DNA from: Phymatolithon calcareum
Lineage: Eukaryota > Rhodophyta > Florideophyceae > Hapalidiales
Length of the DNA: 64,000 bases
Direction: 5' to 3'
NCBI GenBank assembly: GCA_977006965.1
Contig: OZ345363.1
Location: forward strand, 1,488,001-1,552,000
The notes beneath the pieces were generated by a model. It worked only from the letters and a program-made list of their open reading frames with translations, ran no database searches and was not told where the DNA came from. Both the position numbers and the translations under genes were made by a program. How positions within the stretch are numbered: position 1 is the stretch's first letter; the number at the start of each line of letters is the position of its first letter. This document shows, piece by piece, positions 31,475 through 40,730 of this stretch.

Positions 31475-32061
31475 ATGACTGATTCTGACTACGTTTTCTT
31501 AATGGAAAAGGTTCGAAACTCAAACATTCCCGAAAAGTCCACGTCATGGATTATCGACTCTGGAAGCACTTCCCACATGACATTCGATCGTTCAATCCTT
31601 GTGCCTTACACGGAAATGAGGTCGACTGTCGAAATGGGAACTAGAGCAACTGCAACAATAGCAGGAAAAGGCGATGCTATCGTGACACTCAGCATCAACG
31701 GAAAACAGTCTCAGTGTATGCTCCAAAACGTTCTTCATATTCCGGACTTTGGTTATTCGCTCCTTTCGGTTTCTAATCTGGATGTGTATGGATACGGGAT
31801 CTTATTCAAAAGCAAACGGTGCTATATCAAAGCACATGATGAGATTATCGCCCAAGGTACTCTCCGCAAAGATCTATACATTCTAGATCGTCCGGAAAAC
31901 ATCCCATGTCCAAGAAAACATCCCTCGTCAGCCTACAGATATGGCACGAGCGTCTCGCGCATGTCAATCCTACTGGAATCTCCAGGATGGCACGCCATGG
32001 AGATGTAAAAGGATTGAATATCGATCCAGGGTCTTCGTCGGACAATGTATGCAAAGGTTGC
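31475..32061 (+). pseudogene. A8 protease and start of integrase
   Basis: Reads DSDYVFLMEKVRNSNIPEKS, protease IIDSGSTSHMTFDRS and HIPDFGYSLLSVSNLD. A frameshift after about 31895 moves the QIWHERLAHVNPTGI-like segment to another frame, and the sequence reaches CKGC at 32061, where a solo LTR is inserted. Confidence 0.85.
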
Positions 32062-32503
32062 TGTTGTTGGAGGTTAGGGAAGTGATGAGATGAAAAGAAA
32101 AGTTTGGTTGAGTTGAAATGGTTCCTTGGTTTATTCGCTAGGTCGAACTCAAATCTTGATTATATAGACTTGAGATCGGGTCCGAACTTGATCAAATGTG
32201 CTATGATAGCACTTTGACGACGGTGAACCAAATTATTGTAATTACCCTAGTAATTGCCTATCATAATCTTGTCATATCGTATGACACGTACTCTATACTG
32301 AAATTCATCATTTTTGATACTGAGTACAGGGGTATGCTTATCATACCTCCAATCATACGTTGACACGTGTCTTGGCCAATATTATTATCTCGATGAATCC
32401 AGGCATCCTGTCAAACATGTTGACACGTGTACATGTGTACTGAGATCATACTTGATATTGAAGTGTCGTGCGACTAGAGCTCCGAGCAGTCACACTTCCA
32501 ACA
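32062..32503 (-). repeat. solo LTR (minus strand) in the integrase of A8
   Basis: 442 bp, TGTTGTTGGAGG...TTCCAACA on the plus strand, flanked by perfect GTTGC duplications (32057-32061, 32504-32508). It splits the integrase HHCC motif between CKGC and IAGK. Confidence 0.93.
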
Positions 32504-32508
32504 GTTGC

Positions 32509-33310
32509 ATTGCGGGGAAAGCACATCGTGCTCCTAACCCGAAGTCTAGTGGTTCTCGCTCGGACGCACTTCTCGATCTCGTGCATTCCGACGTTCTCAG
32601 TCCGATTGACATTCCATCACTAGGAGGCACTCGGTATTTCATCTCGTTTATCGATGATCACTCCAAATGGACTACAGTTTTCTCCATGCGAAAGAAGTCC
32701 GAGAGCTTCGAGTGCTTTCAGAAATTTCACAAACACGCTGAAACACACACGGGAAGAAAGCTGAAACACCTTAACGTACAGCAATTCTCACCGGCACCTA
32801 AGCTCAAAGCTATTCCGACCGATAACGGAGGAGAATACCTATCAAATGTGTTCAAGTCATATCTTTCCAATCACGGCATTAACCATCAACTCACCGTTGC
32901 TTACACTCCTCAGCAAAATGGGGTGGCTGAATATATGAACCGCAGTTTACTCAACTTGGTGCGCTCGATGCTTCATCACAAAGGCATCGAGATGAAGTTC
33001 TGGGCTGAAATACTTTCAACTGCTGTATATGTCCGAAATCGAGTTACATCGCGAGGAGTTCCTCCGAACACTAGCCCCCTATCACATATGGATGGGAGCA
33101 GCACCAAGTGTGGAACACTTACGCGTATTTGCCGCTAAGTGTTGGTACCTGATTCCGAAAAAGAAGGTCAAGAAACTCGACTCCCGTACTCGTGAAGCGA
33201 TCACGATGGGATATTAGTTTGCATCTAAGGGATACAAGTTATGGGATCAGAATGCATGCAAGGTGATCGTGTCTCGGGATGTCATATTTGACGAATCGAC
33301 ATGCGAAACA
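32509..33310 (+). pseudogene. A8 integrase core
   Basis: IAGKAHRAPNPKSS, LVHSDVLSPIDIPSLGG, PTDNGGEYLSNVF (R to P change before the second Asp), NGVAEYMNRSLL (third acidic residue kept). A frameshift near 33085 and a stop in MGY*FASKGYKLWD follow, then DVIFDESTCET, where A9 is inserted. Confidence 0.88.
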
Positions 33311-33721
33311 TGATGTTGGTTGTTCTTCTTTCTGAAATGATTCATTAGTTTATTCTTTAGTCCAACCTCAAAACCTGGTTATATTGTCTTGAAATCGGGT
33401 CTGAACTTGATCAAATGTGCTATGATAGCACTTTGACGACGGTGAACCTAATTATTGTAATTACCCTAGTAATTGCCTATCATAATCTTGTCATGTCCTA
33501 TGACACGTGTTCTATACTACAGTTCACTATTTTTGATACTGAGTTGGTGGTATCACTATCATGTTCCTATCATATTTTGACACGTGTCTTGGCAAATCTT
33601 CTTGATTCAAATTTCTGAGACAATTTGACTTTCGACTTGCCACGTGTCCACGTGTACCGAGATCATACCTTGATATTGAAGTGTGTTGCGACTAGAGCTC
33701 CAAGCAACAACACTTCCAACA
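33311..33721 (-). repeat. 3' LTR of A9
   Basis: 411 bp, TGATGTTGGTTG...TTCCAACA on the plus strand, followed by the polypurine tract (33722-33732, ACTCCCCCTTG). The inner end TGATG differs from the TGTTG of other subfamilies and is shared by the 5' LTR. Confidence 0.92.
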
Positions 33722-33960
33722 CTCCCCCTTGATCGAGGAACTTTAGGACTTCATTCTTGATAATCCCATATCTTCTGCGAACTTAGACAGCTTAATGCGA
33801 TCTAACGGCTTTGTTAACGCGTCGGCTACCATCAAATCGGTTTGGCAATATCTGATTTCAGCCTTTCCAGCTGCAACCACATCTCGAACATAATGGTAGT
33901 TGATGTCAATGTGCTCGTTGCGCTGCGTGACAGCCGTGTTTTGTCCCATTGATATCGCAC

Positions 33961-34123
33961 ACCTCATAGTAGGTAGGACGATCCAGGTTCCAAACTTTCC
34001 CCACCGCCTATGGAAGACGGTAGGTTTCAACGGTCTACACACTGGAAGGTAGCAACTGAGGAAGCCTTGCCCGTATATTCGTAAGACTGTGAGGCTTTTA
34101 AATAAACTCCAAAAAAAAAAAAC
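33961..34123 (+). mobile_element. SINE-like retroposon with poly(A) tail, nested in A9
   Basis: A 163-bp insertion splits the RNase H coding sequence: ATATCGCAC on the left and TTTGACTGTCGC on the right are adjacent in other copies. It ends AAGACTGTGAGGCTTTTAAA then TAAACTCC and twelve A. The 3' portion (GGTAGCAACTGAGGAAGC, CTTGCCCGTATATTCG) recurs at 63774-63830 and in related form at 56009 and 63354. A tail of A and a conserved 3' end indicate target-primed retroposition. Target duplication is minimal (AC at most). Confidence 0.75.
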
Positions 34124-35743
34124 TTTGACTGTCGCTATATAGTTGCATGCGCTGGGGTTCAGGTTGTCCGAGAATATCCGAAACGAGGCTTGAAAGCCAG
34201 ACTGCTTCCTTCGCAGCTACACACGAAGCGATGTATTCTGCTTCGCATGTGGAAGTCGCAACGATTGTTTCCTTCTTCGACTTCCAGCTTATGGCTCTCC
34301 CTGCGAGAAGGAACACATATCCACTTGTAGACCGCCGAGTCATCTTGCATCCAGCCCAGTCTGAGTCGCTGTAACCGATTGGAGTTAGACTACTGCTTGA
34401 TTCGAACAGTAATCCGTAGTCCTGAGTCCCCGCAAGATAACGGAGAACGCGCTTGACAGCCGTCCAGTGTGACTTCAAAGGGTTTTCACAGAACGATGAG
34501 AGCTTCCCGACGGCATCGGAGATATCAGGACAAGTGCCGACCATAAGGTACATGAGACTTCCGATAGCGGGACGATACGGGACTTCATCAGACTCTGGTT
34601 CCGAGAGTTCGAGTTCTTCATTCGGGCTCAACTTCCTGCAAGACACCATAGGGGTACTGCCGGTTTTGAATGTTCCATGCGAAAACGCTTCAGGACTGTG
34701 TCAGAATATGTCGTTTGTGATAGATGTAAAGTACGACGATCCCGATCGCGACGAATTTCAAGCCCCAAGCACATCTTTGTGTCTCCTAAGTCTTTCATCT
34801 CGAACCGCTGGTTAAGCTCCCCCTTGATCCACAAAACGGAGGAAGTGTCGTTTCAGGCAATGAGCAAGTCATCCAAATAGAGGGCAACGATCATAATGCT
34901 CTTTGAAGTGTGACGGACGTAGAAACAAGGGCCATTCGGACTGCTTGTAAATTCTAGCTCGGTTATTAGGAACGAGTCGATCTTCGCGTGCCACTGTCTC
35001 GGTGCTTGCTTCAATCCGTAAAGTGCCTTCAGAAGTTAGCATACTAAGTCCGGGCGATTGGGGTCACGAAATCCAGCAGGTACCTCCATGTAAATTTCTT
35101 CCTCAAGGTCTCCAAGTAAGAAAGCAGTCACGACGTCCATCTGGTGCAACTCCAAATCATGAACTGCAACTGTCGCAAGCAAGATACGAATCGAGGTGAA
35201 CTTTACCACAGGGGCATACGTTTCTCCGTAATCCACCCCATGCACCTGTCGGAACCCTTTGGCTACAATGCGAACTTTAGGGCCAGTATCTTTAACCTTG
35301 AAGACGTACTTGCACGGAAGAACGTTCATGTCGGATTGTCGAGGAACAAGTGTCCACGTCTTATTACGTGTTAGAGAAGAGTGCTCTTTCTCGATTGCAG
35401 ATGACCAGAAGTCAATATTCTTGGATGACGTAGCAGCTCGGAAAGTCTGGGGAACTTCTCGGGAAGACAATGTGGTTTCAGGTGCTATGTTCACTGACTC
35501 TAGTGCAAGCATAGCCGAATGTGGATGAGTATTCCAAAATGCAGTTGGAGGCCTAGAAACTCTCTTAGAACGACGAAGAATGGGCTTCTCGATCAAAGTT
35601 AGATTTTCGCCCTCGAGAGGAGTTGCTGGCATTTCCACTTCAGAATCTTGCTGGGTTTCCTCCTCATTATTTCCAGCATTTTCTTCGATATCTTTTGACT
35701 TAGAGTCTTTGAATTCCACAATATCAACAGCAGTTTGAAAATC

Positions 35744-35776
35744 AAAAAATCCCCACTTTCAAAGTGGGGATTTTTT
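35744..35776. repeat. perfect 16-bp snap-back hairpin in the hinge of A9
   Basis: AAAAAATCCCCACTTT, one C, then its exact reverse complement AAAGTGGGGATTTTTT. The other copies have no such palindrome here. The loop of one base suggests a template-switch or fold-back copying event, which also shifted the frame (DTDEKIP then FQTAVDIVEF in another frame). Confidence 0.9.
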
Positions 35777-38119
35777 CATCTGTGTCTGATATGCTCATTT
35801 CCGAATCTGATTCGTCAAATGTGACATCCCGAGACACAATCACCTTCCTTGAGTTCACATCCCAGAGCTTATACCCTTTGGACTCAGACGAATATCCCAC
35901 CATCATTGCTTCGCGAGTCCGAGACTCGAGTTTCTTCACCTTCTTTTTCGGAATCACGTACCAACACTTGGCACCAAACACACGCAAGTGTCCCAAGTCT
36001 GGAGCTGCTCCCATCCATATGTGATGCGGGGTCGTGTTCGAAGGAAGTCCTCTTGACGTAACTCGGTTGCGGACGTACACTGCCGTAGCTAACGCCTCAG
36101 CCCAGAACTTCTTCTCAATGCCTTTGTGATGAAGCATCGAGCGCACCAAATTGAGAAGTGTGCGGTTCATGCGCTCAGCGACCCCATTTTGTTGTGGGGT
36201 GTACGCAACCGTGAGGTGATGACGAATGCCGTGTTCGGAGAGATATTCCTTGAAGTCGATAGAGAGATACTCGCCATCATTGTCTGTTCTGATTGCTTTG
36301 ATTTTCGGCGCAGCTGAGAAGTTTTGGACGTTCAAGTGGTTAAGCTTTCTTCCAGTGTGAGTTTCCGCATACTTGTGGAACTTCCGAAAGCATTCAAAAC
36401 TTTCCGACTTCTTTCGCATGGTGCACACTGTAGTCCATTTGGAGTAATCATCAATAAAAGTAATGAAATACTGAGAACCTCCAAGAGATGGGATATCGAT
36501 AGGACCAAGAACGTCGGAATGCACGAGATCGAAAACAGCGTTGGAACGAGAGCAACTGGACTTCGGGATAGGAGCACGATGACCTTTGCCGGCAAGACAG
36601 CCTTTGCACGGATGTTGGGAGTCTGGACGGGAAGAAATGTCAACACCTTTGGCCACCCCACGGCGAACCATGTCAGTGATGCCAGAAGGGTGAACATGAG
36701 CAAGGCGTTCATGCCATAGCCGTAAACTTGCAAGACATGCAACTTCCGTTGTGCGAGTGTCATCCGCAAGATCGAGAGCGTACAAAGTCTTGCGCAGTGT
36801 TCCACTTGCAACTATCGCATTGTGAGCTTTAACATATCATCGACCGCTTTTGAATGTTCTTCCATACCCAAGCTCGTCTATTTTCGACACCGAGAGTAGC
36901 GAGTAGCCGAAGTCCGGTATATGCAGTACATCTTTCAATAGGCTCTTAGACTCTTTTCCGTTCAAATTAAGCGTAATGACGACATCTCCTTTTCCAGCAA
37001 TTTTGGCCTCCGCGCGTGTTCCCATTTCGACACTTGACGACAATTCGGCGAATGAGCTGAAGATTGAACGATCGAACGTCATGTGCGATGTAGATCCAGA
37101 ATCAATAATCCAAGATTTTGACTTTTCGGGAATATCTGAGCTGCAGACTTTGGCCATGAGGCAAACGAAATCGGAGTCAGACACAGGCTCTTTTCCGTCG
37201 CTTAGGAGAGAAGATGGCCGTGAGGGTTTCTGATGTCGACGCTTGTGCCTTTCGGGAGCTACGTACTGATACTTGATCCAGCATCTGAGAGATGGGTGTC
37301 CTGCTCGATTACAATGTGCGCAGTGGTCGCGAATTTGAATTCCGTTCCGCTTGGCAGTAAACAATGCTGCAGACTCAGATTTAGCGCCTGATGCCTCGAT
37401 GCGCATATTCATTCATTGCTCTTCCTGCAAAAGTCTACTCTTCAAAAATTCCAAAAAGAAGGATTCGTCTTCGTTTCCAAGAGCATCGAGAGCACTGATA
37501 AGACTGTCATAGCGATCTAGAAGTCCATTGAGGACAGCCATTGCCGTTTCCTTGTCATCGATATCAACACCCATTGACTTAAGAGTGGAAGCGAGGTGAC
37601 GGATTCGATTTGTGTAAGGTAGAATCTTCTCATCTTCGAACATGGTGGCTGTGTAGAACTTGCGACGAGCAGTTAATTTGTTAAGAAGAGTATGCCGTTC
37701 GAAGATATTAAGGATCGACTGCCACATCTCTTTAGCCGACACGACCTCTTGCACATGTTCCAGATGTTCGTCGGATAGGGAAAGAGCAATAATAGCTTTT
37801 GCTTTATTGTCATTTCGATGCCATAGCTTGAATTCGTCCGAATTCCTTGCCGGTGGATCATCCTCAATGTATTCATCCAGTTCGCGAAACGATAGTACGA
37901 GCTGAATTTTCTGTTTCCAGGCATGGAAATTAGTCTCGTTAAGCTTTTCGACTTTCAGCGTTCCTTGCGAGCTGTCCATTCTTGGGAGTGCGGGTCTTCT
38001 CTTCCCGAAAATCCGTTCGGGGAGTCCACTGCGAGTCAACACAGGGTTAACTATCAAGCCAATCTATCCCGTATAAGAAATTCGCTTTGAGTCAGAATGA
38101 TCCGGACTTTGATCGGGGG

Positions 38120-39440
38120 ATGGCTCAAAACCGTATACCTCTTGTAGCGTTTTGGTACACTTGAATCTGCAGCCGGCAACACGCACTGCACGACGCTTTC
38201 ATTCTCCTGAAGTGGGCCTTACTTAAAAACCGAAGGTAATCAAGGAAGTAGACAAAACAGGAAGATCTTTGTGGTGTTTTGGTACACCAGAACCTGCAGC
38301 CGGCAACGCGCACTGTAAGACGCTTTGTGATCCCTTGACCGTGCCCTGCTAAAGACCAGAGGTAATTGAGCAAGGAGACGGAACAAAAGGGTCGAGACGA
38401 TGAGAAGTCAAATATCCTGGAGCAGGCCTAGCAAGAAAACCAGAGGTGATCAAGCAAGGATTCGCTACCAGGGTCCCCTGAAGTTGGCCCTACTCAAAGA
38501 CCAGAGGTAATTAAGTAGGAATTCGTAACAGGATTCTGGGAAAGAGAATTTATTTTGATTTAGACGATTTTCGGTTAGTGCTTCTTGGCCTTGAGGTGCT
38601 TGTGAAGATTGTGCAATGTTTGCAGGTCTTTTCCGCATGTTCCGCAGTGGTGAAGAACTCTCTGTTGAACTCGTTTCTTGCACTTGATCGACCCGAGATG
38701 CTGTTTCAGCTGTTGGGGTCCGCTTAGTGGAAGATTGCAAGCACTGCAGTTCAGTTTCGCAACTCTTCTCTTTTCGATAGCTCGACCGCGGACGATTTCG
38801 ACGTGACTCGGAGGCTTGGGTTTTTCGACAAACGGTGATGCACGGTGCTCCTTGTCCTCTTCTTGGGATTGGAGAAGGTCTTGAAGATCTTCTTCGGTCT
38901 CGGAATTTTCATTTCCGATACTTTCCTAATCAATTTCAACAGCTTCGTCGTCAATGAAAATGGAACGGGGCCGCCTAGGATCGTCGCGAATAACTTCTGG
39001 TTCTTCGTCGGGGTCCTCAAAAACTAGAGGCGGGTGCGGTGCTGAGGTTTTGGTAATTGCCTTAGATCGGAGGAACGTTGGAGGTTTTAGCGGTTCTTCG
39101 TCTTGGAAGACAAAACGACGACGAACAGGGTCAGACGGATGGACGAAGTGCTTGAAAGAGACAGATATGCCCACTAAGGTACCGCAGAGGAGGCGTGTTA
39201 GGAACTTTTAAATGATCTCGAGCTTCGTGGAAGCGGCCTTGGGTGAAGACTAAAGGTAATCACTTAAGGAGATGTAACCACTTGGCAGTTTGTTGAAAAT
39301 GACGATGACGTACTCTTGCGCAGATGGGCCCTGAAAGAAAACCAAAGGTGATCAGTCAAGGAGGCGCCGGCGCGAGAGCGTTCGGTTGATGTTGATGCGA
39401 GGGGAAGGATGACCCTCAAGATGGCTGGCAGTAGTTAGTC
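38120..39440 (-). repeat. repeated leader modules of A9
   Basis: On the plus strand a unit of the form GGGCCCT..(T/A)..AAGACC then AGAGGTAATTAAGYAAGGA appears near 38215, 38335, 38425, 38490, 39230 and 39330. In A2, A4 and A7 two or three related modules occur (GGCCCGCTTCAGG... TCTCTGATTCTT). The zinc-finger ORF lies between the fourth and fifth modules of A9. Two copies of the CTGCAGCCGGCAAC block (38166, 38297) are also present. Confidence 0.7.
38575..39207 (-). pseudogene. accessory leader ORF of A9 with two zinc fingers
   Basis: Minus-strand frame open from 39207 to a TAA at 38575, about 210 codons, interrupted only by one TAG at 38926-38928. First part: FVHPSDPVRRRFVFQDEEPL and FEDPDEEPEVIRDDPRRPRS (acidic, Pro-rich). 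After the TAG: ETEEDLQDLLQSQEEDKE, then a basic segment (IVRGRAIEKRRVAKL) and two fingers, CSACNLPLSGPQQLKQH.....C (C-X2-C-X12-H-X5-C) and CGTCGKDLQTLHNLHKH.....H (C-X2-C-X12-H-X5-H). No ATG lies in the frame before the acidic region, so the 5' end may be lost or translated by another route. No other lineage A copy in the window has it. It sits between PBS and gag, where a captured or accessory gene would be. Confidence 0.7.
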
Positions 39441-39445
39441 GCGAG

Positions 39446-39459
39446 CTGGGCCCATAACC
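39446..39459 (-). other. primer-binding site of A9
   Basis: CTGGGCCCATAACC on the plus strand, directly inside the 5' LTR; perfect match to the tRNA-iMet anticodon arm. Confidence 0.92.
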
Positions 39460-39870
39460 TGATGTTGGTTGTGGTTCTTTCTGAAATGATTCCTTAGTTT
39501 ATTCGTTAGTCCGACCTCAAAACCTGGTTATATAGTCTTGAGATCGGGTCTGAACTTGATCAAATGTGCTATGATAGCACTTTGACGACGGTGAACCTAA
39601 TTATTGTAATTACCCTAGTAATTGCCTATCATAATCTTGTCGTATCCTATGACACGTGTTCTATACTAAAGTTCATTATTTTTGATACTTAGTTGGGGGT
39701 ACCATTATCATGTTCCTATCATATTTTGAAACGTGTCTTGGCAAATCTTCTTGATTAAAATTTCTGAGACAATTTGACTTTCGACTTGCCACGTGTCCAC
39801 GTGTACCGAGATCATACCTTGATATTGAAGTGTGTTGCGACTAGAGCTCCAAGCAACAACACTTCCAACA
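39460..39870 (-). repeat. 5' LTR of A9
   Basis: 411 bp, same ends as 33311-33721. On the minus strand it carries ACACGTGGACACGTGG-type palindromes, AATTACAATAATTAGG and TATATAACC. Right flank AAACA is the target duplication, after which A8 resumes. Confidence 0.92.
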
Positions 39871-39875
39871 AAACA

Positions 39876-40245
39876 GAGAATCTTAAAACGGATATACCAA
39901 TCAGTTTTCCAAATGCACGGTTTGACCAAAGCTTTCACGATACATTTGGAACCGAGGAAGCTACCGAAATTCCTCCAGCGATCAGCAAGGTCGAGCAGAA
40001 ACCCAACTATGCCGACATCCGTGAAGTTGCTGTGAAAGTTGAGGACGTTGCAGTGGAGGGTGCCGTGGACGAACGAAAGGACAACGGTGATGGTCAGCAC
40101 AGTCTCTCTAAAGAAGAATCTATCTCAACTTCTAATGCTGACGCAACTCCTGAGTTAGTTAGTTGCAAAACCCATACTTCGTCGATCCACCCCTGTGTCA
40201 AAGCCACCAAGTGATTTCTGGAATACTGGTCCACATACAGCAAAT
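39876..40245 (+). pseudogene. A8 hinge region downstream of A9
   Basis: Resumes the A8 frame after A9: ENLKTDIPISFPNARFDQ, then an acidic hinge (VKVEDVAVEGAVDERKDNGD), ending near SKPPSDFWNTGPHTA, the lineage's hinge motif. Homology then stops. From 40246 to 40486 nothing is recognisable. Confidence 0.8.
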
Positions 40246-40486
40246 GATGTGGTCCTTCGCCCATTTTTTCCTCCCATGCATGTGACAACTTCATATCCAG
40301 GTTCCAGGCAGCATTTTCTTATTTACAACGAGTGCACTTGTTGCGATGAGCTGTTCCACGTGTCGAATGTCTCTACAAGAGTACAGAACTAGAACGACGA
40401 CTTATAGCACGCAGGATAGTCGAAGTACCTTTTCTTACACGACCGCGACTTTTTGGCTTCACCACGCAGCCAGATGTGATCTTGAC

Positions 40487-40680
40487 TTTTGGAAGTGTGG
40501 TTGGTCGGAGCACTAGTGGCAACACATTTCAATTTCAACGTATGATCTCGATACACGTGTCAAGTTGATCTCGTGTTTGTATAACAAGGATCTGGGGTTG
40601 GTATAGTAAATAAACCAAGGAACAACTCTCAATCATATCAACCAACCATCTCAAAAAAATATCAATAAACTTCAGCAACA
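40487..40680 (+). repeat. internally deleted lineage A LTR next to the satellite
   Basis: TTTTGGAAGTGTGGTTGG to CTTCAGCAACA, only 194 bp. Keeps the start (GAGCACTAGTGGCAACACA), one ATACACGTGTCAAG and the AATAAACCAAGGAAC end, but the middle with the dyad and TATA box is gone. Its end lies 50 bp before the satellite array. Confidence 0.75.
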
Positions 40681-40730
40681 TTGACGAAATCAGCGGAAGA
40701 TTTGGAGCACATGCCCAGATATTCTAATAC

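Larger units (their letters stand above)
33722..37979 (-). pseudogene. A9 gag-pol with multiple lesions
   Basis: Starts at 37979 with MDSSQGTLKVEKLN. Stops: after LLQEEQ (Arg codon to TGA, 37413), after FKSGR (Cys codon to TGA, 36837), after RPDLVC (AAG to TAA, 35036) and after YLDDLLIA (Gly to TGA). Between 35742 and 35780 a hairpin-shaped insertion breaks the hinge frame. Motifs kept: knuckle CAHCNRAGHPSLRC, protease DSGSTSHM, HHCC, integrase VHSDVLGP, RTDNDGEY and NGVAERMNRT, RT QMDVVTAFLLGD, RNase H GYSDSDWAG and CEAEYIASC. RNase H is split by the SINE-like insert. The YVDD box reads YLDD. Confidence 0.92.
33311..39870 (-). mobile_element. copia element A9, full length, old, with an extra leader ORF
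   Basis: 6560 bp on the minus strand including a nested SINE-like insert. 5' LTR 39460-39870 and 3' LTR 33311-33721, both 411 bp, with about 17 differences by eye (about 4%). AAACA duplications flank it (33306-33310, 39871-39875). PBS at 39446-39459 is perfect. The leader is about 1.5 kb, over twice that of the other copies, because of extra leader modules and the zinc-finger ORF at 38575-39207. Gag-Pol is broken by several stops and a hairpin insertion. An element of distinct structure within lineage A. Confidence 0.92.
29336..40245 (+). mobile_element. copia element A8, host of three nested insertions
   Basis: Parts in order: 5' LTR 29336-29774, degenerate PBS 29775-29788 (GGTAATGGGCCGGG), leader to 30083 and from 30532, partial gag 30820-31465, PR and start of INT 31475-32061, INT core 32509-33310, hinge 39876 to about 40245. 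Inserted elements: solo LTR 30084-30526 (TTTAC), solo LTR 32062-32503 (GTTGC), A9 33311-39870 (AAACA). Removing each with one duplication rejoins codons exactly: VCKGC/IAGKAH and DESTCE/TENLKTD. RT, RNase H and a matching 3' LTR are not found to the right. Confidence 0.88.
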
